The position numbers and the translations under genes were made by a program. The notes beneath the pieces were generated by a model. It ran no database searches. It was not told the origin of the DNA and saw only the letters and a list, made by a program, of their open reading frames with translations. A DNA stretch of 25,746 nucleotides from positions 1 through 25,746 of the IMG/VR virus record IMGVR_UViG_3300020182_000166, one strand, 5' to 3'. Shown here one piece after another: positions 14,109 to 20,510 of the stretch. The stretch's first letter is position 1. Each line of letters starts with the position of its first letter. The DNA comes from a virus.

Positions 14109-14624
14109 TTAAACAGCTTCCGAGAAAGTATTAGCTGTTTTTGCTATTTGGTCTTTTGTAGGCGGTTGTAAATTAAAAATCTTAGAAATTCTAGGATCTT
14201 TATATATGTTCTCAACTGTATGGTGAAACTTACTATAAGCTTCAGCCATCGCTAACGAATTTCCTTCTGCTATTTTTTTTAAATACTCATTAGTTCCTTT
14301 TTGTTGGTAAATATTAGCTAAAAATAAAGCTTTTTGCTGATCTTTAGAAAGAAGATTAGGGTCGTTATCTTCTCTTGCTTTTTTTATCCATTCAACTTTT
14401 CCTAGATGTCTTTCTAATCTGTTAAGCCCTGTTTGAAAAGCATTTCCTTCTCCTTTAGTTAAAAATTGAAAGATTCCTTTTGCACTGCTTAGTTTGCTAG
14501 TAGTGTTTTTACCGCCAGACGATTCTATTTCAGCTACTTTATTTGTAAACACATCTATATTTTTTGTATCTTTTAAGTTTAATTCGTCAACAATACTAGA
14601 TTTAACTTTATTGTAATCACTCAT
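14109..14624 (-). CDS. Lytic-transglycosylase-like virion muramidase (171 aa)
   Basis: Residues 28-55 (NKVAEIESSGGKN, then SSAKGIFQF) match the catalytic region of SLT/lysozyme-fold transglycosylases: Glu followed by Ser (Glu34 the likely catalytic acid), then the G-x-x-Q of the substrate groove. The rest is helical (NRLERHLGKVEWIKK, DQQKALFLANIYQQKGTNEY, AMAEAYSKFHHTVENIY). It is between terminase and a structural gene, so it is probably a virion-associated enzyme that opens peptidoglycan during DNA entry, and not the lysis enzyme. The ATG at 14624 is 1 nt after the terminase stop. The gene is bracketed by the two copies of the 47-bp repeat. Confidence 0.72.
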   Translation of the reverse strand: MSDYNKVKSSIVDELNLKDTKNIDVFTNKVAEIESSGGKNTTSKLSSAKGIFQFLTKGEGNAFQTGLNRLERHLGKVEWIKKAREDNDPNLLSKDQQKALFLANIYQQKGTNEYLKKIAEGNSLAMAEAYSKFHHTVENIYKDPRISKIFNLQPPTKDQIAKTANTFSEAV

Positions 14625-14663
14625 TTTAATACCCCGAAACAATGTCTAAGATTTCTGGCTCAT
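14617..14663 (-). repeat. Copy B of the 47-bp duplication (in the terminase end)
   Basis: This copy is functional: it encodes the last 12 codons of the large terminase, its stop and the first codons of the transglycosylase-like gene. Repeat period to copy A is 556 bp, so one gene plus one copy equals the duplicated or inserted block. Confidence 0.95.
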
Positions 14664-15882
14664 CGAAGTCCCAATCACCAATACCATAAGGAACCTTAGC
14701 AAGTTGATCTATATACGCTAAACTGTCAACTAAGTCATCATGTGTTAATACATCTGGGAACTGGAAAAGCTGATCTAAAAATCTTGTGTTCCATTCACCC
14801 TTGCCTATGCTGATAACTCCATTCTCAAATCTTCCCTGTAATGCCCACATGATTCTATCAGTCTTTTTCTTATTGCCGTGAGTAAGCTCTTCTATTCTAA
14901 AAAACTGCATATAACGCTTCTGAAGGTCTAACAGTGGAGACATAACGGCTTGCTTGGCTATACCCCTTTCAATCCCTACAGAAATAGGCTGATAGTCTCT
15001 AACAGCTTGGAATATTTTCATAGCTGTTTCATCTAAAGACCATCTACCATAAATGATGTTATCTACGAACCAGTTTCCCTGGTCATTTATTTGAACAATA
15101 GCTATAGATGTTTCATCTAGTTTACTGTTTTTAGATCGCTTCTTTCCTACCTCTTCAAATCCAGCAAGATCAATAGCAATAAAGTAATCTCCAGAATCAA
15201 ATTCTTCACCATACTTTATCCATTCTTCTTTAAACATTTCTGAACCAGTGGCCTCAAATGAAGCCATAAATTCTTGTCTAAAGGCATAGCTCGACATTGA
15301 TTTCTGAGCAATATCAATTTCCGTTGAATCTAATATAGGGTTGTTATAAGAGGTAAAGTGCCAGGATTTGTAGGTTTCATCATCAGAAATCTCAGCATAT
15401 TTGTAAAGATCATAGAAATGATTACGACCCATAGGTGTTCCTATAAACATAGCACACCCCTTTAAGTCAGCAAGAGCAGGACGTAATATCTGCTCCCATA
15501 CCTCTGGCTTCATGTCTGCATACTCATCCATGACTAGGTATTTTAACTTTACACCACGCATAGTTTCCGGTCTATCAGCGCCTTTAAGACTAATAGTAGA
15601 TCCGTTAATTAGTTTAATTTGCAGGTTATTAATATGAGAGCCAGAAATAACAGGATTTCCAAGCTCCAAGAGGGTTTGCCACATAATATCTCTAGCCTGT
15701 CCCTGAGTAGGAGCAACGTAAAAGACATGACCTTTTGCAATTTGTAATGCATTAACAATCAATAGCCATGCTGCAAGATATGATTTACCAGTACGTCTAC
15801 CAGCAGCTACCACCTTAAAGCGAGTTGGATCACTCCATACTTCTTTTTGCCAATCAAGAAGCTGAATGTCTAAATTACTCAT
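14626..15882 (-). CDS. terL: Terminase large subunit
   Basis: The 418-aa packaging motor and nuclease. ATPase domain: Walker A AAGRRTGKS (residues 26-34), an adjacent YVAPTQGQARDIMW motif, Walker B LVMDE (116-120; Asp119, Glu120), and the coupling motif IGTPMGRNHFYDLY. RNase-H-like nuclease domain: YFIAIDLAG (first Asp, about 240), VGIERGI (Glu, about 304) and a final LTHDDLVDSLAY (Asp, about 385). The length is on the short side of normal for this family but all motifs are present. It overlaps the small-terminase gene by 8 bp, and its last codons are duplicated further down. It acts with the portal to fill the head. Confidence 0.96.
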   Translation of the reverse strand: MSNLDIQLLDWQKEVWSDPTRFKVVAAGRRTGKSYLAAWLLIVNALQIAKGHVFYVAPTQGQARDIMWQTLLELGNPVISGSHINNLQIKLINGSTISLKGADRPETMRGVKLKYLVMDEYADMKPEVWEQILRPALADLKGCAMFIGTPMGRNHFYDLYKYAEISDDETYKSWHFTSYNNPILDSTEIDIAQKSMSSYAFRQEFMASFEATGSEMFKEEWIKYGEEFDSGDYFIAIDLAGFEEVGKKRSKNSKLDETSIAIVQINDQGNWFVDNIIYGRWSLDETAMKIFQAVRDYQPISVGIERGIAKQAVMSPLLDLQKRYMQFFRIEELTHGNKKKTDRIMWALQGRFENGVISIGKGEWNTRFLDQLFQFPDVLTHDDLVDSLAYIDQLAKVPYGIGDWDFDEPEILDIVSGY

Positions 15883-16366
15883 TTATTTCTACATCATTAT
15901 TTGAGTCAATCTCAACATCTTTAATGGGATTAGACGTAATGCCTGTAATGTTAATTTGTATGGCTGATCTATTCTGATCTGACTCAAATAGCTCTGTAAC
16001 CACAGCAGAAGGCATAATAACACCAACGACTATCTTCCAGGCGCTAGCTCTATCCTTGTCTTCAGGGTCTAATGCAGCATCCCAGATAGAATCTAAGACC
16101 TTTCTACTCTTAGGACTAGCCAACATACGGTCACGATACTCACGCATAATGGCAGCAGACTCTTTTTTATTACGTCTAACTCTTTTTTTAGGTCTACCCA
16201 TCTTAGGTTCAAGTATAGGCAGATCCTCTTTAGTGGCTCTACGTAATTCAGGAACTCTCTCTAAGTCCAAGGTATCCTCAAACTTAGGTATATCTATGTT
16301 TGTAACTCTTTTATCAGTAGGCTTATCCATAACGGGGCCATTATTCCTTAAAATGTAATTCTCCAT
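15875..16366 (-). CDS. Putative terminase small subunit
   Basis: A 163-aa charged protein directly upstream of and overlapping the large terminase gene. The centre (MGRPKKRVRRNKKESAAIMR, then EYRDRMLASPKSRKVLDSIW and DAALDPEDKDRASAWKIVVG) combines a basic, AT-hook-like GRPKK and a helical segment suited to DNA recognition. The ends are acidic or polar. Small terminases are poorly conserved, so the call rests on position, size and this basic helical core. The start is uncertain: ATG 16366 (overlapping the previous stop) or ATG 16330. Neither has an ideal ribosome site. Confidence 0.65.
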   Translation of the reverse strand: MENYILRNNGPVMDKPTDKRVTNIDIPKFEDTLDLERVPELRRATKEDLPILEPKMGRPKKRVRRNKKESAAIMREYRDRMLASPKSRKVLDSIWDAALDPEDKDRASAWKIVVGVIMPSAVVTELFESDQNRSAIQINITGITSNPIKDVEIDSNNDVEINE

Positions 16367-16518
16367 ATATGAGACTTCTTCTCTTCATCAGTATCAGTAG
16401 GATCATACTGAGTAGGAATACCCTCTTCTTGCAATTTCTTAATCCTTTCCTTAGATGCTTGGCACATAGAATGATATTCTATAGAACTATAGCTCTTTGT
16501 ATCCTTACTATCCTTCAT
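16348..16518 (-). CDS. First late gene, hypothetical (56 aa)
   Basis: The chain is MKDSKDTKSYSSIEYHSMCQ, then ASKERIKKLQEEGIPTQYDP, an acidic TDTDEEKK and IWRITF. The ATG at 16518 is preceded at 6 nt by a strong GGAGGT. An apparent longer frame from a TTG at 16575 would add a hydrophobic stretch and a lipobox-like IGGC, but it has no ribosome site, and the GGAGGT lies inside it. The product is soluble, without a known motif, and overlaps the small terminase by 19 bp. As the first gene of the leftward unit it could have a packaging or regulatory role (inference). Confidence 0.65.
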   Translation of the reverse strand: MKDSKDTKSYSSIEYHSMCQASKERIKKLQEEGIPTQYDPTDTDEEKKSHIWRITF

Positions 16519-16576
16519 AAAACAACCTCCAATTAGAACATAAACGCACACTAACAGAATATCCCGATAAGACAAG

Positions 16577-16651
16577 GGGGCTTACGCCCCATTTATTAAT
16601 CTAATAAATCGATTAAAGAAACTATTTTTTATTTATTTTTAGATTTATTAG
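16577..16651. repeat. Inverted repeats upstream of the late block
   Basis: Three nested or adjacent dyads: GGGGC/GCCCC with a TTAC loop (16577-16590); TTTATTA/TAATAAA with a 3-nt loop (16592-16608); CTAATAAATC/GATTTATTAG with a 31-nt T-rich spacer (16601-16610, 16642-16651). The second and third share an arm, so alternative foldings are possible. Placed in the leader of the leftward transcription unit. Confidence 0.7.
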
Positions 16652-16902
16652 GAAATCACTGTTTTTACATGATACCCTAGGATGGACGGTTGGCATTACA
16701 GGAGAGATTTAGATAACAAGAAATACTCCTGGAAAAACATGTTATGAAAATTTGTCCTATTTTGTATCTGGGTGGCATCTCCTATTACGATGCTCTGGTG
16801 TTCTCCCCCCCCCGGTGGTTAACGATGATACCGAACATAACGAGTAGTGAGATAGCTTAGTTAGAGCTGATGACTTCTTAAGCAGATGATGCGTCGGTTG
16901 GT

Positions 16903-16918
16903 TGTTCCACGTGGAACT
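16903..16918. promoter_or_regulatory. parS: parS-like centromere site
   Basis: The 16 bases TGTTCCACGTGGAACT contain a perfect 14-bp palindrome, GTTCCACGTGGAAC. Chromosomal ParB-binding parS sites of Pseudomonas and relatives share this core, and the wider bacterial consensus is TGTTTCACGTGAAACA. Only the last base departs from the usual A/C. No ParA or ParB gene is in the window, so any ParB would come from the host. Match is seen directly; function is inference. Confidence 0.7.
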
Positions 16919-16934
16919 CATCTATATAGAGATG
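16919..16934. repeat. Dyad adjoining the parS-like site
   Basis: CATCT/AGATG arms around ATATAG, with a perfect inner palindrome TCTATATAGA (16921-16930). It abuts the parS-like palindrome with no spacer, so two different protein sites could lie side by side. Confidence 0.6.
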
Positions 16935-17041
16935 GGTTGATTGTAGCCCCAGGGGATTCCGACAGGTAATCACAAAGGTTTCCAAATGGACATCGTGGAA
17001 TTAGATTTCATACTACAGTTGCCACAGTCCGATACGTTCAA

Positions 17042-17059
17042 TGATAGTAATTGCTATCA
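17042..17059. promoter_or_regulatory. Operator-like 18-bp dyad
   Basis: TGATAG-TAATTG-CTATCA: symmetric at 16 of 18 positions, the size and shape of a repressor or activator operator. No matching regulator gene was recognised in the window. Confidence 0.45.
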
Positions 17060-17120
17060 CTACAACACGGTTGTTCTCTATACTACCGGACGTAGCCGTT
17101 AGTACATAGAGTTATCAGTT

Positions 17121-17142
17121 ATGCGACATAACCATGTCGCAT
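17121..17142. repeat. Perfect 9-bp-stem hairpin
   Basis: ATGCGACAT and ATGTCGCAT separated by AACC, giving a very stable tetraloop hairpin or an operator with 22-bp symmetry. No T-tract follows on either strand, so it is not a simple terminator. Its CGACAT/ATGTCG arms recur at 17682-17704. Confidence 0.8.
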
Positions 17143-17207
17143 TCTTATAACAAAAGAGCGACTCTGACTCCGAAGTGAGTACCGTGTGCCCCGTAATTAT
17201 TGTATCT

Positions 17208-17332
17208 TTACGCCTTAAAAACCGGCGTAAGTGATCCAATAATCACTCATTATTGCCTCGGTGAGGTCGAAAATCCCCACACCAACGGGATTTTCATCCC
17301 CAGATAAAGTGGACGCGCCATAAAGACGGCGC
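17208..17332. repeat. Run of five perfect hairpins in 125 bp
   Basis: Consecutive inverted repeats: TTACGCC/GGCGTAA, loop 9 (17208-17230); CAATAAT/ATTATTG, loop 5 (17237-17255); CCTC/GAGG, loop 3 (17256-17266); GAAAATCCC/GGGATTTTC, loop 9 (17269-17295); GCGCC/GGCGC, loop 8 (17315-17332). The density suggests a structured RNA or a single-strand-acting DNA element such as a primosome or replication start. No U-tract makes them terminators. Confidence 0.7.
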
Positions 17333-17470
17333 ATCCTCTTGTTTATGCTGGCGATGCTCACCTTCGATATGGTTAGTAAAAACATGGTTGGATAATGGGT
17401 TGGTGACGAGAGCTTAATTAAAATCGTGCGCGGTTTCAATTTGCGACGCATTTATGGAAATCACTTTCAG

Positions 17471-17506
17471 TCTGTACACTTTAACCAGTCTGTACACTTT
17501 AACCAG
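17471..17506. repeat. Two tandem 18-bp iteron-like units
   Basis: Two exact copies of TCTGTACACTTTAACCAG. A partial third site follows: TCTAGCGTTTGTACAC keeps the GTACAC core at 17517. The layout is that of iterons or repeated operators. Confidence 0.85.
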
Positions 17507-17522
17507 TCTAGCGTTTGTACAC

Positions 17523-17534
17523 ATGGCCGGCCAT
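17523..17534. repeat. 12-bp palindrome ATGGCCGGCCAT
   Basis: A perfect palindrome between the 18-bp and 23-bp tandem arrays, GC-rich against an AT-richer background. It includes an 8-base GGCCGGCC. Possible protein site; also a rare-cutter restriction site. Confidence 0.6.
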
Positions 17535-17546
17535 TCCCTGGTGAAT

Positions 17547-17592
17547 GCGCGAAGCAGTCACCTGTTCGCGCGCGAAGCAGTCACCTGTTCGC
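17547..17592. repeat. Two tandem 23-bp units with internal dyads
   Basis: Two exact copies of a 23-bp unit that begins GCGCGAAGCAG and ends CACCTGTTCGC. Each unit contains the near-palindrome GCGAA-g-CAG / CTG-TTCGC around TCAC, so each can fold or bind a dimer. With the 18-bp array, the 12-bp palindrome and the start of the replication genes 200 bp away, an origin or early-promoter operator is likely (inference). Confidence 0.85.
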
Positions 17593-17685
17593 GTAGTTAT
17601 GATCTTAGCTTTGGTAGTAATAACAGATATTTCTGCCTTGTCAGAAGCAGTCAAATAGTAGCTGTCAAGTGTAGCCATTGACGAC

Positions 17686-17709
17686 ATGTCGCCAAACACG
17701 ACATTTTTT
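17686..17709 (+). terminator. Terminator-like hairpin before the early genes
   Basis: Stem ATGTCG/CGACAT, loop CCAAACA, then TTTTT on the plus strand. The 6-bp stem with two A-T ends is modest. It could end a short leader RNA or act as an attenuator upstream of the ardC-like gene. Its left arm is also half of a CGACATGTCG palindrome (17682-17691), so it may instead be an operator. Confidence 0.4.
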
Positions 17710-17770
17710 CACTGCTAAAAATAACAGAGAATAGGTTTGTTGATTAGGAATAAACACCAGGGAGAAAACC

Positions 17771-18700
17771 ATGAGCAAGGGAGCCATAAAAATGACAAAT
17801 GAAAAAACCTCAGCATATCAAAAGGTTACAGATAACATTGTATCAATTCTTGAAGAAGACAAGCTTCCACCCTGGAATAAAGAATGGACAGGAGAGCCGT
17901 TGTCTTTGCCGTATAACTCAGTAACTAGACATGAATACCAGGGCATTAATATCTGGAACCTGTTATTAACTGGCTGGGCAAAAAACTATGACTCGAATCA
18001 GTGGGCTACTTACAAGCAGTGGAATATTGCTGGCGGCAAAGTAAAGAAAGGAGAGCGCAGCACAACAGGCATTTTCTTTAAACCTATTGTTAGAACCGAT
18101 GACAGTGGAGAGGAACACATTGTTAAATTTGTTAAAGCCTTTTCCTTATTTAACAGAAACCAGGTTGAAATTGATAACGAGCTAGTAAATCCATCCCATG
18201 AAAAGCTACCCATTGATGACGTTTACTTAACCGGGAGTGCCGCAGAGATGGCCTCAAGCTTAGGCGTAAAGATTGTTCCTGGATCGCCAGCTTACAGCCC
18301 CTCGATGGACAAGATACATATGCCAGAAATTGATTCATTCACTACGGCAGAAGCTTATTTTGCAACGATGGCGCATGAATGCAGTCACGCTACCGGCCAC
18401 AACACACGACTTAAGAGAGACCTTACCAAACGCTTTGGCAGTAACGAGTATGCGATGGAGGAATTGATAGCAGAGCTAAGTGCTGCGTACCTATGCAGCA
18501 AGTACAACGTAGGGTATGCAATCGAGCAGCATGCTAGTTATCTAAAGTCCTGGATCAAGGTCTTGAAAGAAGATAATAAAGCTATCTTCCACGTAGCTGC
18601 TGCTTCACAGCGCGCCGCAGACTACGTCCAAGATAGCGTTAGTTCTATGCGCTTGGAAGTTGAACAGGAATCAGAGCTAGGTCAGTTGATGGGGGCATAA
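17771..18700 (+). CDS. ardC: ArdC-type antirestriction protein
   Basis: A 309-aa protein with the ArdC layout: an N-terminal ssDNA-binding domain (SAYQKVTDNIVSILEEDKLP, WNKEWTG, Y.G.N.W.L, YKQWNIAGGKVKKGERSTTG) and a C-terminal zincin metallopeptidase-like domain with HECSH (His202, Glu203, His206) and a downstream EELIAE (230-235) likely to supply the third ligand. Plasmid ArdC protects incoming DNA from type I/II restriction. As the first early gene it would act just after injection, and the genome also encodes a methyltransferase. Two starts are possible: ATG 17771 (GGGAG, 7 nt) or the in-frame ATG eight codons in, which also has an AAGGGAG. Confidence 0.85.
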   Translation: MSKGAIKMTNEKTSAYQKVTDNIVSILEEDKLPPWNKEWTGEPLSLPYNSVTRHEYQGINIWNLLLTGWAKNYDSNQWATYKQWNIAGGKVKKGERSTTGIFFKPIVRTDDSGEEHIVKFVKAFSLFNRNQVEIDNELVNPSHEKLPIDDVYLTGSAAEMASSLGVKIVPGSPAYSPSMDKIHMPEIDSFTTAEAYFATMAHECSHATGHNTRLKRDLTKRFGSNEYAMEELIAELSAAYLCSKYNVGYAIEQHASYLKSWIKVLKEDNKAIFHVAAASQRAADYVQDSVSSMRLEVEQESELGQLMGA

Positions 18701-18703
18701 GTT

Positions 18704-18922
18704 ATGAATCATATAAACAGCAATAAATATTTACAAAATAAAATTGATGTAGAGGTTAATGGTATTGATTACCTGGTTCATTGGGAACATGACGAAGACG
18801 GAATGACCGTCCAGGTTTTTTCTGTAATTGATATGCAAGAAATCACCCCGACCTTCGATGTTTTAGATCTAATTAACAGGCATTGCTGGTCAGATTTTTA
18901 CGATTACTTTAATACAAACTAA
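18704..18922 (+). CDS. Hypothetical acidic early protein (72 aa)
   Basis: Starts 3 nt after the ardC-like stop, with a G-rich ribosome site (GGGGG) overlapping the end of that gene. The product is acidic, opens MNHINSNKYLQNKIDVEVNG and is rich in aromatic residues near the end (CWSDFYDYF). I see no membrane segment, zinc site or known family. Small acidic early proteins of phages are often DNA mimics or inhibitors of host proteins, but that is only a possibility here. Confidence 0.65.
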   Translation: MNHINSNKYLQNKIDVEVNGIDYLVHWEHDEDGMTVQVFSVIDMQEITPTFDVLDLINRHCWSDFYDYFNTN

Positions 18923-18935
18923 AAGGAATTAGCCA

Positions 18936-19247
18936 ATGAACTTATATAAAAAAGAAATAATAAAAGAAATTAATAGAACAAGCATGCCCCTTAATGAAGC
19001 TGAAATAGATATGGCTGCAAAGTTTTTTAAGGAGCTAGAAGAAGATCCAGAAAACATAAAAGATTATAAGAGTGTTGGTATAGCCATTAACATGATGCGC
19101 CAGGACTTGATGCCCTCGATGGATGAGTCGCCAAGCAACGATCGCAGCGCGTCAGAAATCTTTGCAGAGATGACCGCGCTAGTCACTGAATTTATGGACA
19201 ACACCGACAGCCTAGTTAAAAAAGATAAGCCAAGATGCCAACACTGA
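18936..19247 (+). CDS. Hypothetical helical early protein (103 aa)
   Basis: AAGGA lies 9 nt before the ATG. The protein is predicted helical: KKEIIKEINRTSMPLNEAEI, then MAAKFFKELEEDPENIKDYK and SEIFAEMTALVTEFMDNTDS. It is acidic overall, with a basic end (KKDKPRCQH). I do not recognise the family. It is part of the tightly packed early run between the antirestriction gene and the annealing protein. Confidence 0.65.
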   Translation: MNLYKKEIIKEINRTSMPLNEAEIDMAAKFFKELEEDPENIKDYKSVGIAINMMRQDLMPSMDESPSNDRSASEIFAEMTALVTEFMDNTDSLVKKDKPRCQH

Positions 19248-19268
19248 TATTAATGAAGGAGGTATTTA

Positions 19269-19571
19269 GTGGGAGAAGTTATTGAGTTGAATCACGAAAT
19301 TTTATATCGAGTTAATTTAAATATAACAAGTGAACACACTACGTTTATTTGTGCAAGAAACATTAACGACTTGAATCATAAGATCAAGGCTATGCTTTCA
19401 GATCCGTCAAGTAGTGATTCTATTAACTTAATGACAATGGAGGAATGCAAACAAAAAAAGATTATTGATTACACATTTACTCATACTTACGTCACTGACT
19501 CAGACGCTATTAAAAGATGGACTAAGGAATATGATGCAATGTTCGATGAAGGAAATGAATACGATGACTAA
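19269..19571 (+). CDS. Hypothetical early protein, GTG start (100 aa)
   Basis: The GTG at 19269 follows a near-perfect AAGGAGGT by 5-6 nt, which decides the start. The product reads EVIELNHEILYRVNLNITSE, ARNINDLNHKIKAML and ends in acidic EYDAMFDEGNEYDD. The first half looks like a small alternating beta/alpha fold. No motif is recognised. The next gene starts inside its last codons (8-bp overlap), indicating coupling. Confidence 0.65.
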   Translation: MGEVIELNHEILYRVNLNITSEHTTFICARNINDLNHKIKAMLSDPSSSDSINLMTMEECKQKKIIDYTFTHTYVTDSDAIKRWTKEYDAMFDEGNEYDD

Positions 19572-19863
19572 AATTAAATGGCAGCGCCAGGATACACATC
19601 ATCTTTTTATTGATGTTTATAAAATGGAGACAGCACTAGGCGATCTACTTAAGAAGCAAGAAAATGATGAAGCGTTTTTTACAATAGTTATAAATCTTAA
19701 TCGAGTGCCAAAAGAAATGTTTAATAAAGGTTTAAAAGCACGAGAGATAGTGGAAATGGTATTGCCCGATATGGATCTTTCAGATTTTGTAATGGTCTTT
19801 GCTATTCCAGGATCTTCGCCGGGTGATTCGGATGCCAAATGGTGTAACTCAACGGTTAACTAA
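19564..19863 (+). CDS. Hypothetical early protein (99 aa)
   Basis: Starts at the ATG overlapping the previous gene by 8 bp, with AAGGAA about 11 nt upstream. The open frame reaches back to 19465, but that part is a shadow of the preceding gene. The product reads TKIKWQRQDTHHLFIDVYKM, LLKKQENDEAFFTIVINLNR, then FNKGLKAREIVEMVLPDMDL and ends GDSDAKWCNSTVN. It looks like a small mixed alpha/beta protein with no recognised family. Confidence 0.6.
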   Translation: MTKIKWQRQDTHHLFIDVYKMETALGDLLKKQENDEAFFTIVINLNRVPKEMFNKGLKAREIVEMVLPDMDLSDFVMVFAIPGSSPGDSDAKWCNSTVN

Positions 19864-19874
19864 GAGGAATAATT

Positions 19875-20510
19875 ATGACTAATACAAGCAAAGATAAAGG
19901 CGAAGTAAAAATCCACGGGAAAGTTTATCTTACCGTAGCCAGGCGCATCAATGATTTTAGGAAAGAGCATCCTGACTATTCGATAACTAGTGTAGTCCTA
20001 CACGCTGATGATGAGTACGTCCAGGTGAAGGCAGAGATAAGCAATCAAACTGGCAGAGTAATTGCTAGTGGTTTAGCAGAAGAGAACCGTAAGTCGAGCA
20101 ACATCAATAAGACATCAGCCCTGGAGAACGCAGAGACTAGCGCAGTAGGTAGAGCTTTGGCCTTTTACGGCATGGGTGGTACCGAGATCGCGTCAGCAGA
20201 TGAAGTATCTAGCGCCATATCATTACAGCGTGAGATGGAAGCGTCTGAATATCTTATTAAACATAACGAAGCATTAAGAAAGCCAGAGGTATTGCTAGCA
20301 GTAGCTCATATAAAAGAAAGTTTAAGTGGAGATGATTTTCATTATGCAGCACAGGTAGAGGGAGAGTTAGAGAGGGAAGAACTCACTGCGTTATGGGTGG
20401 CTACTTCCAAAGGAGGTGTGTGGACTACGGAGGAACGGGCAAAACTAAAGAGTGATGCAATGAATGCAGCACGAAAATTAGAAAGCAATCAAGGAGAAAG
20501 CAATGAGTAA
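19875..20510 (+). CDS. ERF/Rad52-like single-strand annealing protein
   Basis: A 211-aa protein. VKIHGKVYLTVARRINDFRK, YSITSVVLHADDEYVQVKAE and especially NINKTSALENAETSAVGRAL plus AFYGMGGTEIASADEV match the core of phage single-strand annealing proteins of the ERF/Rad52-like group, where the 'ALENAETSAVGRAL...G.A..E' stretch is diagnostic. The C-terminal third is helical and charged, a variable region in the family. It would anneal ssDNA in recombination-dependent replication or end repair. The next gene, which overlaps it by 8 bp, has an SSB-type tail, fitting a recombination pair. GAGGAA precedes the ATG. The subgroup (ERF or Sak) is uncertain. Confidence 0.75.
   Translation: MTNTSKDKGEVKIHGKVYLTVARRINDFRKEHPDYSITSVVLHADDEYVQVKAEISNQTGRVIASGLAEENRKSSNINKTSALENAETSAVGRALAFYGMGGTEIASADEVSSAISLQREMEASEYLIKHNEALRKPEVLLAVAHIKESLSGDDFHYAAQVEGELEREELTALWVATSKGGVWTTEERAKLKSDAMNAARKLESNQGESNE

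Larger units (their letters stand above)
16519..17770. other. Divergent control region without recognisable genes
   Basis: About 1.25 kb between the leftward late block and the rightward early block. Open frames are short and lack ribosome sites. It holds a parS-like site, several perfect inverted repeats, operator-like dyads, two tandem repeat arrays and a terminator-like hairpin, each listed separately. Both outward promoters and, plausibly, the replication origin or the packaging site must lie here or nearby. I could not find a convincing paired -35/-10 promoter by eye: TTGACG at 17679 is the best -35 but lacks a good -10. Confidence 0.7.

Noticed and set aside
14625-14642. MFRGIK extension of the transglycosylase-like protein (and the same at 14069-14086)
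   Set aside because: The start would be a TTG within the duplicated terminase end; the extension only translates repeated DNA.
16519-16575. N-terminal extension from a TTG giving a lipoprotein-like signal (IGGC) to the 56-aa protein
   Set aside because: No ribosome site before the TTG, while a strong GGAGGT lies inside the extension exactly 6 nt before the ATG at 16518.
16682-16747. 21-codon plus-strand frame (MDGWHYRRDLDNKKYSWKNML, 21 residues, written here only as its first part MDGWHYRRDL)
   Set aside because: Only a poor AGG before the ATG, no partner gene downstream and no known family; too short to support.
17215-17451. 78-codon minus-strand frame in the control region
   Set aside because: No ribosome site, no recognisable motif, and it runs through several perfect hairpins that explain the sequence better.
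17679-17707. Sigma-70 promoter from TTGACG
   Set aside because: At the right spacing the -10 would be CATTTT, too poor to call.
16519-17770. tRNA genes in the control region
   Set aside because: No cloverleaf with T-loop GTTCRA and matched acceptor arms was found; the dyads are isolated hairpins.
19465-19563. Upstream extension of the 99-aa early gene
   Set aside because: Shadow of the preceding gene's frame; the ATG at 19564 in the 8-bp overlap is the likely start.
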